From Polaribacter irgensii 23-P (GTDB lineage Bacteria; Bacteroidota; Bacteroidia; Flavobacteriales; Flavobacteriaceae), in contig NZ_CH724148.1 of assembly GCF_000153225.1 (NCBI RefSeq), positions 250,540 to 314,539 of the forward strand: a stretch of DNA of 64,000 bases. The letters run 5' to 3'. Numbering within the stretch: position 1 is the stretch's first letter; the number at the start of each line of letters is the position of its first letter. Shown in pieces: positions 43,879 through 52,404 of the stretch. Position numbers and translations under genes: made by a program. The notes under the pieces are model-generated. The model saw nothing but the letters and a program-made list of their open reading frames with translations, was not told where the DNA came from and did no database searches.

Positions 43879-44205
43879 TTATTTCAATTTTTGATTGTTG
43901 TGATGGCGGTCGTGATCGCGTTGTGTCTTAATCTCTAATTTTTTTTCAAAAGCGTCTTGCAAATTGATACCCGTTTGATTCGCCAAACAAAGCAAAACAA
44001 ACAAGACATCTGCTAACTCCTCTCCAAGATCTTTATTTTTATCTGATTCTTTTTCACTTTGCTCTCCGTAACGCCTAGAGATGATACGTGCAACCTCACC
44101 AACTTCTTCGGTCAACTGCGCCATATTCGTAAGCTCATTAAAATATCGCACACCGTGCTCTTTAATCCAATCGTCTACTTGTTTTTGAGCGTTTTCTATA
44201 TTCAT
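43879..44205 (-). CDS. MazG-like nucleotide pyrophosphohydrolase
   Basis: All-alpha NTP pyrophosphatase of 108 residues. The metal-binding glutamates are in LTEEVGEVARIISRRYG (E-E-x-x-E) and DLGEELADVLFVLLCLANQ (E-E-x-x-D). It would hydrolyse non-canonical NTPs for housecleaning. Single MazG domain, full length for the small class. A -7 TATCTTTG lies 36 bases upstream. Operon with the small membrane protein. Confidence 0.93.
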   Translation of the reverse strand: MNIENAQKQVDDWIKEHGVRYFNELTNMAQLTEEVGEVARIISRRYGEQSEKESDKNKDLGEELADVLFVLLCLANQTGINLQDAFEKKLEIKTQRDHDRHHNNQKLK

Positions 44206-44240
44206 ATTTCTTTTTTTAAAAGATTGAAGATTCTAAGGCT

Positions 44241-44248
44241 CAAAGATA
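44241..44248 (-). promoter_or_regulatory. -7 element of the MazG operon promoter
   Basis: TATCTTTG on the minus strand, exact TAnnTTTG, 36 bases before the ATG. No clear -33 TTG. Confidence 0.5.
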
Positions 44249-44536
44249 GTTTTTCTATAAGAACTTCGTTTGTTTGTGTATTTAAAAAGAAAATTACGAA
44301 CAAAGTGATAGGTCCTTCGAAACTTAAACGCAGCCCGATTGTACCGTTAGCACAACAAGAATATTGGTGCGTGCGCAATACAATTAAATTAATACAGCAA
44401 ATATTACATTCATGACCAACATGTTGTGTTTCTCTAAAATGCTTTGCTATTCTCGAAATATAAAAACTGCGCTCTTAAAATAAAACACAACATCGATCAG
44501 AAACGCTGCAACTCCATTTAAAACGCAACAAAATTA

Positions 44537-44570
44537 TGATTTATCCTTTTTAATAAAAAGATAAATCATT
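44537..44570 (-). terminator. Hairpin terminator candidate after thioredoxin-like gene
   Basis: ATGATTTATC and GATAAATCAT pair over 10 bp, extended inside by TTTTT/AAAAA with one bulge. It is about 70 bases beyond the stop; the following minus-strand bases include AATTTTG. Confidence 0.5.
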
Positions 44571-44642
44571 GCGGCCTGATACCCCGAAGCTATATTTTCT
44601 CAATTTTCAAGAAAATACACATTCTAGGATTTTACAAAGCGT

Positions 44643-45197
44643 TTATTTCCACTTTATACCGCAACCAACACTAGGATTCTGATTTTCTAAAACACCTTTA
44701 TTTTCTAACAAATTATCCATCGCATTTCGAATATCTTCCCCTGTTACAGGTATACCGTTCCCCGGTCTAGAAGCATCTAATTGTCCATGGTACACTGCTT
44801 TTAAATCAGCATCAAAAACATAGAAATCTGGAGTGCAGGCGGCATCATAGGCTTTTGCTACTTCTTGTGTGTCATCAAATAAATACGGAAAAGGATAGTT
44901 TAAATTTTCTGCTACCTCTTTCATAAATTGTGGACCATCTTGCGGATAATTTTCAATTTCATTAGTGCTAATCGCCACAAAATGTATGCCTTTTGATTGG
45001 TAATCATTTGCTAGTTGTATCAGTCCCTCATTGACATGCATCACAAAAGGACAATGATTGCAGATAAACATCAGTACCGTTCCTTTTTTTCCTTTTGCTT
45101 TCACTAGAGAAAGTAATGTATTGTTTACCGCATTTACCAATTCAAAAGCAGGCGCTTTTTTTCCAATTGTAAATTCTTTAGATTCTGTTAGTGCCAT
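44643..45197 (-). CDS. Thioredoxin-like/AhpC-TSA family redoxin
   Basis: Cytoplasmic redoxin-fold protein of 184 residues. ITS core: GKKAPAFELVNAVNN, KKGTVLMFICNHCPFVMH with the C-x-x-C-P site (CNHC), HFVAISTNEIENYP, QEVAKAYDAACTPDFYVFD with the cis-Pro region, and LENQNPSVGCGIKWK at the end with a further Cys. The CNHCPFV form is typical of the conserved redoxin often annotated thioredoxin family protein. Substrate unknown. No signal peptide. A TAGTTTTG at 45252-45259 may be its -7 element. Confidence 0.9.
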   Translation of the reverse strand: MALTESKEFTIGKKAPAFELVNAVNNTLLSLVKAKGKKGTVLMFICNHCPFVMHVNEGLIQLANDYQSKGIHFVAISTNEIENYPQDGPQFMKEVAENLNYPFPYLFDDTQEVAKAYDAACTPDFYVFDADLKAVYHGQLDASRPGNGIPVTGEDIRNAMDNLLENKGVLENQNPSVGCGIKWK

Positions 45198-45251
45198 TGT
45201 TTTATTTTTATAAGATTATTAAATTCTGTCGTATAAAATATGAGAAGTATA

Positions 45252-45259
45252 CAAAACTA
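45252..45259 (-). promoter_or_regulatory. -7 element of thioredoxin-like gene
   Basis: TAGTTTTG on the minus strand, exact TAnnTTTG, 55 bases before the ATG; no -33 TTG at a good distance. Confidence 0.4.
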
Positions 45260-45394
45260 ACGAATTTTCGTCAATGATTGTCATCCTGTAGACTCTCGGC
45301 GAAAGACAACATCTCGTTTTTAAAACGAATAAATACCTTGTTTAAATGCAAAGATTATTCATTCTCTTTTTTTCTGAGTACCTTCTGAAAAAAC

Positions 45395-46609
45395 TTAGAT
45401 CTCTTCGGCCAACGCCTTTGCACAAATATAGCCACCAGTCCAAGCATTCTGAAAATTAAAGCCACCCGTAACGGCATCAATATTTAAAACTTCCCCTACA
45501 AAAAAGAGCGCACTGTGTTTCTTACTTTCAAAACGTTTGAAATTAATTTCTTTTAAGTCAACGCCACCAGCAGTTACAAATTCATCTTTAAAAGTGGTTC
45601 TGCCATTTGCATTGTACCTCCCTTTTGTAAGTTCGTTTGCTAATTTATCTAATTGAATACTATTTAAATCTGCCCAATTTTGGGTTTTAAAAATATCTGA
45701 AAACAACACAAAACGCTCCCACAATCTTCTAGAAACCTCTTTAAAAGGAGATTTTAAAATAACCGTTTTGCGCGGTTCTTTCTTCTTCAAATTCAGCAGG
45801 ACATTTAACACCTTATCTGTTGGCCTTGACAACCAATTTACTTCTACATTGTATTGATAGTTTTTTTCCGCTAAAATTCGTGCGCCAAAGGCAGAAAGCT
45901 TCAAAACTGCAGGTCCGCTCATTCCCCAATGGGTAATTAATAAAGGTCCAGATGCTTCTAATTTTGTTCCTACAATGTTAACGGTTGCATTTGGAACAGA
46001 AATCCCCAGCAGGTCTACCAATCTTTTATCATTAATATTGAAAGTAAATAAAGAAGGAACGGGTTCGATAACTGCGTGGTCTAGTGTTTCACACAATTCC
46101 CATACTTTTTTAGAACTCCCTGCCGCAATCACTAATTTATCCGCTTCAAAAGTTTGCTTTTTGGTATGAACCATCCATTTTCCGTCCAAGAGATTAACAG
46201 AATTTACCCCATAATTTGTCAACACTTTAATTCCTAAAGTATCAATTGCTTTTTGGAAACAGTCTATAATTGCCTGACTTGTGTTGGCCTCTGGAAAAAC
46301 GCGATTGTCACCCTCAATTTTTAAAGGAACTCCACGATCATCAAACCATTCAAAAGTATCACCCGTCATAAATTGATGAAAAGGCCCTAGCATTTCCTTT
46401 TCTCCTCTCGGATAAAATTTTACCAATTCTTTTGGTTCGAAACATGCATGGGTAACATTGCATCTTCCACCACCAGAAATTCTCACTTTTTGCAAAACAT
46501 CCTTTCCTTTTTCAAGAATCGTAATATCTAGATCAGGGTTTTTTTCTTTCGCATTTATGGCCGTAAAATATCCCGCTGCTCCACCTCCAATAATTACTAT
46601 TTTATTCAT
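45395..46609 (-). CDS. BaiN/HI0933-family flavoprotein (NAD(P)/FAD-dependent oxidoreductase)
   Basis: FAD protein of 404 residues. The N-terminal KIVIIGGGAAGYFTAINA is the dinucleotide fold; VRISGGGRCNVTHACF is the family signature, with GEKEMLGPFH after it; LVIAAGSSKKVWE is the ATG-type motif; FVTAGGVDLKEI and GEVLNIDAVTGGFNFQNAWTGGY end the FAD domain. BaiN-like proteins are reductases of uncertain substrate (bile-acid reduction in gut clostridia); here the role is unknown. Nine bases separate it from the GHMP kinase gene upstream, so it may be the last gene of the mevalonate-type operon. Confidence 0.93.
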   Translation of the reverse strand: MNKIVIIGGGAAGYFTAINAKEKNPDLDITILEKGKDVLQKVRISGGGRCNVTHACFEPKELVKFYPRGEKEMLGPFHQFMTGDTFEWFDDRGVPLKIEGDNRVFPEANTSQAIIDCFQKAIDTLGIKVLTNYGVNSVNLLDGKWMVHTKKQTFEADKLVIAAGSSKKVWELCETLDHAVIEPVPSLFTFNINDKRLVDLLGISVPNATVNIVGTKLEASGPLLITHWGMSGPAVLKLSAFGARILAEKNYQYNVEVNWLSRPTDKVLNVLLNLKKKEPRKTVILKSPFKEVSRRLWERFVLFSDIFKTQNWADLNSIQLDKLANELTKGRYNANGRTTFKDEFVTAGGVDLKEINFKRFESKKHSALFFVGEVLNIDAVTGGFNFQNAWTGGYICAKALAEEI

Positions 46610-46618
46610 TTTCTACTA

Positions 46619-47545
46619 TTATAAAATCATTTCTGAATACCTCAACATTGTTTCAAAACCTTTGTCTTTAAAATATGCTGGTGTGTCCTCATTTCCCGTG
46701 ACCAATACGAAGTCACCACCCCACGCTCCTAAGCTTTTTACTTCCCCGTAGTAATCCGAAAATAATTTTTCCTTTACCGGTGGAAGCTTTATAATGGAAC
46801 TGATTATTTGCTCGTGTTGCACAATTAGCTTGTTAAAATCTACAATTGAATCGACCTTTAAAAACGTCTCAGCAATCTCGGAAACCGCTGTAATTTCTTT
46901 CTGAAAATGAATCCCACTTTCTCTAAATTTTGCAATTCCTTGTTTAGAATCTTGCTTGTGATTCAAATGCATAAAAAACAACTGCTCTTTGAAAATCGGG
47001 TTAAAAACGACAGGCTCTACTACTGGTTTTGCGTCTTTAATCGTATAAAATAATGGGGTATTATTTTGTGCACAAGCAATATCATACCCACTTCCTTTAA
47101 AAGAGTTCCACAACAATTGAAACGCATCTACTTTTGCCCAACTGGCAATCGAATTTATTAATGTAGAAGACGTTCCCAAACCCCAATTTCGAGGAAATGT
47201 AAGATTCGTTTTCACAAGAAAACCATTTTCTGAATTTAAAAAACCAGAATTCACACGCTGCGCTTCTTGTAAAATGGATAATAAAGTCTCTGCAATCACT
47301 TCTGCATTTCCTTCGGTATTTGAATCAAAAGTGCAATTTAACAAACGTAATTTTGGAAGCTCAAAAACGGCTTCAAACCAACATTCACCGGTATGTGTAA
47401 AACTACCCCAGATTAATTGTGGTTCTTTGATGTTTTCGACATGTAAATCTTGACCAAATTGTGTTGGCAAAGCCAAAGATTTTGCACCATCTAAGACTAA
47501 GTACTCACCAGTTAGTAAAAGTTTTCCGTTGGAATAATAGTTCAT
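46619..47545 (-). CDS. GYDIA-family GHMP kinase
   Basis: Protein of 308 residues in the GHMP kinase superfamily. The name motif GYDIACAQNN is present, the ATP loop is NWGLGTSSTLINSIA, and YYSNGKLLLTGEYLVLDGAKS is the substrate-side start. The family occurs with mevalonate-pathway genes in Bacteroidota and is thought to act as a mevalonate-type kinase, possibly phosphomevalonate kinase; the exact step is not proven by sequence. HMG-CoA reductase lies 34 bases upstream in the same direction, which supports this. Confidence 0.9.
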   Translation of the reverse strand: MNYYSNGKLLLTGEYLVLDGAKSLALPTQFGQDLHVENIKEPQLIWGSFTHTGECWFEAVFELPKLRLLNCTFDSNTEGNAEVIAETLLSILQEAQRVNSGFLNSENGFLVKTNLTFPRNWGLGTSSTLINSIASWAKVDAFQLLWNSFKGSGYDIACAQNNTPLFYTIKDAKPVVEPVVFNPIFKEQLFFMHLNHKQDSKQGIAKFRESGIHFQKEITAVSEIAETFLKVDSIVDFNKLIVQHEQIISSIIKLPPVKEKLFSDYYGEVKSLGAWGGDFVLVTGNEDTPAYFKDKGFETMLRYSEMIL

Positions 47546-47579
47546 TAATTTATCTGTATAAGTTTGACTGGCAGCTTAA

Positions 47580-48854
47580 TTACCTCTTATTAATTTCTTT
47601 AAACTTTAATACAACAGCGGCATGGGAAACTGTTTGCCCTTCAAAAAAGTGTGTTATTTTTTCTTTTTCGTGCACTGTTGCTCCTAACTGATTTAAAATA
47701 TTATGCAAATGCATTTTCATGTGACCGTGCTGAATACCGATGGTTGTTAAAGCTCTTATAGCTGCAAAATTTTGAGCCAATCCTGCTGTTGCAATAATTT
47801 GCATTAATTCTTTGGCAGAAGGTTGCTGTAACATTTCTAGAGACAACTTTGCCAAAGGATGCAATGCTGTAATACCTCCAACGGTTCCCAAAGCCAGCGG
47901 CAAATCTAACCAAAATCTAAAAACACCATTATCGATAGTGCAGTGAGATAAACTTGTATAATTCCCGGAAATTCCTGCATAGGCATGCACTCCCGCTTCT
48001 ACAGCTCTAAAGTCGTTACCTGTGGCTAAAACAACAGCATCCACACCATTCATAATACCCTTATTGTGTGTTACAGCGCGATATGGTTCTATTTCTGCAA
48101 TTTTAACTGCCTGGTAAAATTTCTCTGCAAATTTTTGCGGATTTTCAACTCCTAAGTCAAGGATATTGCAAGACACCTCTGCACGTACCAAACATTCTGG
48201 AACATAATTAGATAATATACTCATTACAATTTCAATTTCATCATTTCTAAACTCAGCTGCAATTGCCTCTAAGCAAGAATTAATGAAATTTGCACCCATA
48301 GAGTCCATTGTTTCAAAAGTAATATGTAGTTGATAGTAGTTTGCTAGTTTGTCGGTTTTGTCGACTAGATCGATGTCTAAAATTCCACCACCACGCTTTT
48401 CCATGTTTTTCGTAATGGATTTTGTAGCTGCTAATAATCGTGCTTTGTTATTTATAAAATACGCTTCCAAAGCTGCTGAAGCACCTGCAAACATAAAATG
48501 CACATGTCCTACCTTGGTAGTTCCTAAAATTGTAGTTCTAAAACCTCCTTTTGTACTCCAAAACTTAGCAACCAGCGATGCTGCAGCAACTACAGAACTC
48601 TCTTCGGTTACCATTGGTATTGCATATTCTTTCCCGTTTATTAGAAAGTTTGGCGCGACGCCCAAGGGCAAGTAAAAGTTAGAAATTGTATTTTCTATAA
48701 AGTCATCGTGTAATTGTTGTAATTTTTTATCCTCGTGCCAATATTGCTTTATGGTTCTGACGGCGTTTGAATTATTCTTAAAATAATTTTCTGCCAACCA
48801 ATTTATTTTTTCCTCTTTTGTTAATTTGGAAAAACCCGATATCATCTTTGTCAT
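47580..48854 (-). CDS. Hydroxymethylglutaryl-CoA reductase, class II (degradative type)
   Basis: Enzyme of 424 residues from ATG 48854 (MTKMISGFSKLTKEEKINWL). Class II signature: MVTEESSVVAAASLVAK with the catalytic Glu, GTVGGITALHPLAKLSLEML, VDAVVLATGNDFRAVEAG and the C-terminal HGHMKMHLHNIL with the catalytic His. In flavobacteria this enzyme works in the mevalonate direction for isoprenoids. The frame extends to 48950, but a strong -7 TATCTTTG lies at 48878-48885, inside the extension, so the shorter protein is preferred. First gene of an operon with the GHMP kinase and the flavoprotein. Confidence 0.94.
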   Translation of the reverse strand: MTKMISGFSKLTKEEKINWLAENYFKNNSNAVRTIKQYWHEDKKLQQLHDDFIENTISNFYLPLGVAPNFLINGKEYAIPMVTEESSVVAAASLVAKFWSTKGGFRTTILGTTKVGHVHFMFAGASAALEAYFINNKARLLAATKSITKNMEKRGGGILDIDLVDKTDKLANYYQLHITFETMDSMGANFINSCLEAIAAEFRNDEIEIVMSILSNYVPECLVRAEVSCNILDLGVENPQKFAEKFYQAVKIAEIEPYRAVTHNKGIMNGVDAVVLATGNDFRAVEAGVHAYAGISGNYTSLSHCTIDNGVFRFWLDLPLALGTVGGITALHPLAKLSLEMLQQPSAKELMQIIATAGLAQNFAAIRALTTIGIQHGHMKMHLHNILNQLGATVHEKEKITHFFEGQTVSHAAVVLKFKEINKR

Positions 48855-48877
48855 TCTATGCTTTAAATAAACTGCTA

Positions 48878-48885
48878 CAAAGATA
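48878..48885 (-). promoter_or_regulatory. -7 element of the HMG-CoA reductase operon
   Basis: TATCTTTG on the minus strand, 23 bases before the ATG at 48854. A TTA about 20 bases upstream could be a weak -33. It decides the start codon. Confidence 0.55.
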
Positions 48886-49171
48886 GATGAATCTAACACA
48901 CTAGTTAAAAATTTCTTAAAAAAGTCTTTTTTATTCATTGTTCGCAGCATGGGGAGAACCCTTTTTAAATAATATTCAACAAAAAGATTGCTTTATTATG
49001 AATAGATATAAATACCTGCGATTTGTTTGAATAAAAATGAGAAAATTATCAATTAACCATAATATTTATTGATATACTTCATAAAAAAGTCTAATTCTAA
49101 AAGCTATGGAAAAAAGGATTTTGGACGTAAATTTATATCAGAATAATAGAATATATAAAACCGATAGAATT

Positions 49172-49966
49172 ATGAAAAATGTAAGCATTACTATTTTAGT
49201 TTTAGGGCTCTTTTGCACGAGTTGTGCAGTTGTTAGACCAGGAGAGGTTGGAATTAAACAAACTTTAGGAAAATTTTCTAAAGAAGTTAAAGTGCAAGGT
49301 ACTGTGCTTTATAATCCGTTTATCAGTAGAGTAATAAAAGAATCCACAAAAACCAGCAATATAAAACTCGTTTTAAGCTTGCCAAGTAAAGAGGGTTTGA
49401 GTGTGAATTCTGAAATTTCAATTTTATACCGATTACAAGCAAATAAAGTAGCCTCTGTTTTAGAGAATTTAGGTCAAAATTATGAAGATGTAATTACGAG
49501 TGTTTTTAGATCTGCAGCTTCTGATGTTTGTGCAAAATTCTTTGCAAAAGATATGCATTCTGGAATGAGAGCAGATATAGAAAATGAAATCTTAAAAAAG
49601 ATGAAAGTTAATTTAGAGCTGCAAGCCGACGGTGTTGATTTAATTGCGGTGCTGATGAAAAGAATTCAATTGCCAAGTGGTTTGGCAAACTCTATCGAAC
49701 GAAAACTGCAAGCAGAGCAAGATGCCATGAGAATGGAGTTTGTTTTGGATCAAGAAAGGTTAGAAGCAGATAGAAAAATTATTAATGCCAAGGGAGAAAG
49801 AGATGCTCAAATTATTATCTCAGAAGGACTAACAAAAGAAATCATCAGAATTAAAGCAATTGAGGCTTTCAGAGAGCTCTCAAAATCTACCAATGCTAAA
49901 ATTATTATTACCGATGGAAAAACACCTTTTATTGTGGGTAGCCAAGAGACTGAAGTAAAAAAGTAA
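49172..49966 (+). CDS. SPFH/prohibitin-domain lipoprotein
   Basis: Protein of 264 residues from ATG 49172. The signal MKNVSITILVLGLF is followed by CTSCAVVRPGEVGIKQ, with lipidation at one of the two cysteines, then an SPFH (band 7) domain: VLYNPFISRVIKE, EISILYRLQANKV, EDVITSVFRSAASDV. The C-terminal part (about 180-240) is a charged coiled coil, KLQAEQDAMRMEFVLDQERL. Such proteins assemble rings near membranes; the role here is not known. The ATG at 49106 would add a polar 22-residue leader before the signal and is rejected. Followed by a good terminator. Confidence 0.88.
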   Translation: MKNVSITILVLGLFCTSCAVVRPGEVGIKQTLGKFSKEVKVQGTVLYNPFISRVIKESTKTSNIKLVLSLPSKEGLSVNSEISILYRLQANKVASVLENLGQNYEDVITSVFRSAASDVCAKFFAKDMHSGMRADIENEILKKMKVNLELQADGVDLIAVLMKRIQLPSGLANSIERKLQAEQDAMRMEFVLDQERLEADRKIINAKGERDAQIIISEGLTKEIIRIKAIEAFRELSKSTNAKIIITDGKTPFIVGSQETEVKK

Positions 49967-49994
49967 ATCTTAACAAGGAGTTATAAATAGAACG

Positions 49995-50031
49995 AAACTC
50001 GACAAGCCGCTGTGCTTCTCGAGTTTTTTTT
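49995..50031 (+). terminator. Rho-independent terminator after SPFH gene
   Basis: AACTCGA and TCGAGTT arms, extended inside by AAGC/GCTT, followed by eight T residues. It shares its CTCGA arms with the repeat before arsS. Confidence 0.88.
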
Positions 50032-50135
50032 ATGTCTGCACCTCAAAAGACCAAAATTAATTACCGCTTTGAGCGAAACAGAACGCACCTCACATAATAT
50101 GCAGATAGCAGCCTCTTTTAATCGTTTTTCAGCAT

Positions 50136-50151
50136 TATTTTCGTAACCTTG
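50136..50151 (+). promoter_or_regulatory. Promoter-like elements upstream of the DPP4-like gene
   Basis: TATTTTCG (50136-50143) and directly TAACCTTG (50144-50151) both approach TAnnTTTG, 20-35 bases before the ATG. No clear -33. Confidence 0.35.
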
Positions 50152-50170
50152 ACAAACTTTTATTCAAACG

Positions 50171-52399
50171 ATGTTATTCATAAAAAGAACCTTCATTTTA
50201 GCAGCGATAGTGCTGCTTGTTAGTTGCAAACAAAACCCTACAATATCCAATAACTTCAGTACAGGATCAAAAGAAATTACCTTAGACGAAATTTGGAACG
50301 GCACTTTTTCTCCAGAAAAAATGAATTCTTTAAATTCTATGAATGGTGACTTTTATGCGCTCTTAAATGTGGATACTACTGGAAACACAACAGTAGACAA
50401 ATACAGTTACAAAACTTTAGAGAAAGTTGAAACGATTGTAAATAGTGCCAATCTAAAAGAAATAAACCGTTTTTCTTCCTACAGTTTTAATGAACAGGAA
50501 TCTTCTTTAATCTTGGGAACTGATTTTAAAAAAATATACAGACACTCTTTTACAGGTACTTTTTACTATTATCAGATTGCTTCTAAAAAACTAATACTCA
50601 TCGGCAAAGATATTCAAGAACCCACTTTCTCTCCAGATAGTAATAAAATAGCCTACGCTAAAAACAACAACCTGTTTGTATTGAATCTTACAAATGGCAA
50701 TACCAGCACTCAAATTACAACAGACGGCACGTTTAACAAAATTATAAATGGAATTACTGATTGGGTTTATGAAGAAGAGTTTGGCTTTGTCCGCGCCTTC
50801 GAATGGAGCAAGAATAGCAAATATATAGCCTTTTTGCGTTTTGATGAAAGCAATGTTCCAACGTTCTCTATGGATCTAGTTGGAGAAGACAATTATCCAG
50901 AGCAACAAGTTTTTAAATACCCGAAAGCTGGAGAAAAAAATGCAGAAGTAACTTTGCATGTGTATACTGTCTCTTCAAAAAGCACCAAGAGAATTTCTCT
51001 TGGCGCCTATGAATACATTCCCAGGATAAAATGGTCTAATGATGCGGTTACTTTAGTTGCAACCACTTTAAACCGCCATCAAAATAATTTAAAGTTACAC
51101 AAAGTAGATGCTTCCAAAAGTACCGCTACTTTGCTTCTCAATGAAACTGATAAAGCATACCTCGACATTACAGACAACCTTACCTTTTTAGACGACAATA
51201 GCTTTATTTGGACAAGTGAAAATGACGGGTTTAACCACATTTATCACTACGATTTCTACGGAAAATTAATCAATCAAATAACAAAAGGAGACTGGGAGAT
51301 AACCAATTATTATGGGTATAATAAAGGTAAAAAAACTATTTATTATCAATCTGTAGAAAATGGCTCTACAAACAGAAGTGTGTTCTCTATTCAATTAGAT
51401 GGAAATAATAAAAAGTTATTAAGCAGCCCAAAAGGAACAAACACCGCTTCTTTTAGCAAAAACTTAAACTATTTTATCAATACGCACTCCACTTCAGAAA
51501 TTCCACCTATATATTCTTTAATTACTGCCGAAGGTGAAATATTGCAAATAATAAAAGATAATACCGCCTTAAAGACAACCTTATCAGCATATAAAATCAG
51601 TAAAAAAGAATTTTCTACCATTACAATTAATGGCAATGAATTAAATATGTGGATGGTAAAGCCTGTAGATTTTGATGCAACTAAAAAATATCCTTTGTTA
51701 CTCTTTCAGTATTCTGGACCAGGATCTCAGAAAGTGGCCAATACATGGAACGGAAGTAATGACTATTGGCACAATATGTTGGCTCAAAAAGGAATGATTA
51801 TTGCCTGTGTGGATGGAAGAGGAACTGGTTTTAAAGGAAGTGATTTCAAAAAATCTACCTATTTAAATTTGGTGAAATACGAAACTGAAGATCAAATCGC
51901 AGTTGCAAAAAAATTAGCGGTGCGTTCTTATATTGACAGCAATAATGTTGGTATTTGGGGATGGTCTTTTGGAGGTCATATGAGCACAAACGCATTGTTA
52001 AAAGGAAGTGCTGTTTTTACCACAGCTATTGCGGTTGCTCCTGTAACTTCTTGGCGTTTTTATGACACTGTTTATACAGAGCGCTTTTTGAGAACTCCAC
52101 AAGAAAACCCAGAAGGATATGACGAAAACTCTCCCATCAATTACGCAGAAAAACTAAAAGGAAATTACTTATTAGTGCATGGGACAGGAGACGACAATGT
52201 ACACATACAAAACAGCTATAGAATGATAAACGCATTAATTAAAGCAAATAAACAATTTGATATGTTTATTGTGCCAGACAGAACACATTCTATTAGCAAA
52301 GGAAAAAACGTGCGACTCAATTTATATACAAAAATGACAAATTTTGTAGAAATGCATTTAATTAATAAATCGAAGAATTCAACAAATATAAAAGAATAA
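50171..52399 (+). CDS. DPP4-like S9 prolyl peptidase, lipoprotein
   Basis: Peptidase of 742 residues that would release X-Pro or X-Ala dipeptides from peptide N-termini. The signal ends in the lipobox VSC (KQNPTISN follows), placing it in the periplasm or at the outer membrane. An eight-bladed propeller domain (about 60-480) includes DWVYEEEFGF, the double-Glu motif that binds the substrate amino terminus. The alpha/beta-hydrolase domain has GIWGWSFGGHMS (Ser), LLVHGTGDDNVH (Asp) and DRTHSI (His). GWSFGG replaces the common GWSYGG. A POT peptide transporter gene follows after five bases, an obvious functional pair. Confidence 0.95.
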   Translation: MLFIKRTFILAAIVLLVSCKQNPTISNNFSTGSKEITLDEIWNGTFSPEKMNSLNSMNGDFYALLNVDTTGNTTVDKYSYKTLEKVETIVNSANLKEINRFSSYSFNEQESSLILGTDFKKIYRHSFTGTFYYYQIASKKLILIGKDIQEPTFSPDSNKIAYAKNNNLFVLNLTNGNTSTQITTDGTFNKIINGITDWVYEEEFGFVRAFEWSKNSKYIAFLRFDESNVPTFSMDLVGEDNYPEQQVFKYPKAGEKNAEVTLHVYTVSSKSTKRISLGAYEYIPRIKWSNDAVTLVATTLNRHQNNLKLHKVDASKSTATLLLNETDKAYLDITDNLTFLDDNSFIWTSENDGFNHIYHYDFYGKLINQITKGDWEITNYYGYNKGKKTIYYQSVENGSTNRSVFSIQLDGNNKKLLSSPKGTNTASFSKNLNYFINTHSTSEIPPIYSLITAEGEILQIIKDNTALKTTLSAYKISKKEFSTITINGNELNMWMVKPVDFDATKKYPLLLFQYSGPGSQKVANTWNGSNDYWHNMLAQKGMIIACVDGRGTGFKGSDFKKSTYLNLVKYETEDQIAVAKKLAVRSYIDSNNVGIWGWSFGGHMSTNALLKGSAVFTTAIAVAPVTSWRFYDTVYTERFLRTPQENPEGYDENSPINYAEKLKGNYLLVHGTGDDNVHIQNSYRMINALIKANKQFDMFIVPDRTHSISKGKNVRLNLYTKMTNFVEMHLINKSKNSTNIKE

Positions 52400-52404
52400 A
52401 AAAT

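Larger units (their letters stand above)
44206..44642. other. Intergenic region (437 bases)
   Basis: No gene supported. It contains the MazG promoter at 44241-44248 and a hairpin at 44537-44570 that probably ends the leftward thioredoxin-like gene. Confidence 0.55.

Noticed and set aside
44565..44600. GC-rich patch that looked tRNA-like
   Set aside because: No cloverleaf can be drawn and there is no T-arm; probably ordinary flanking sequence of a hairpin.
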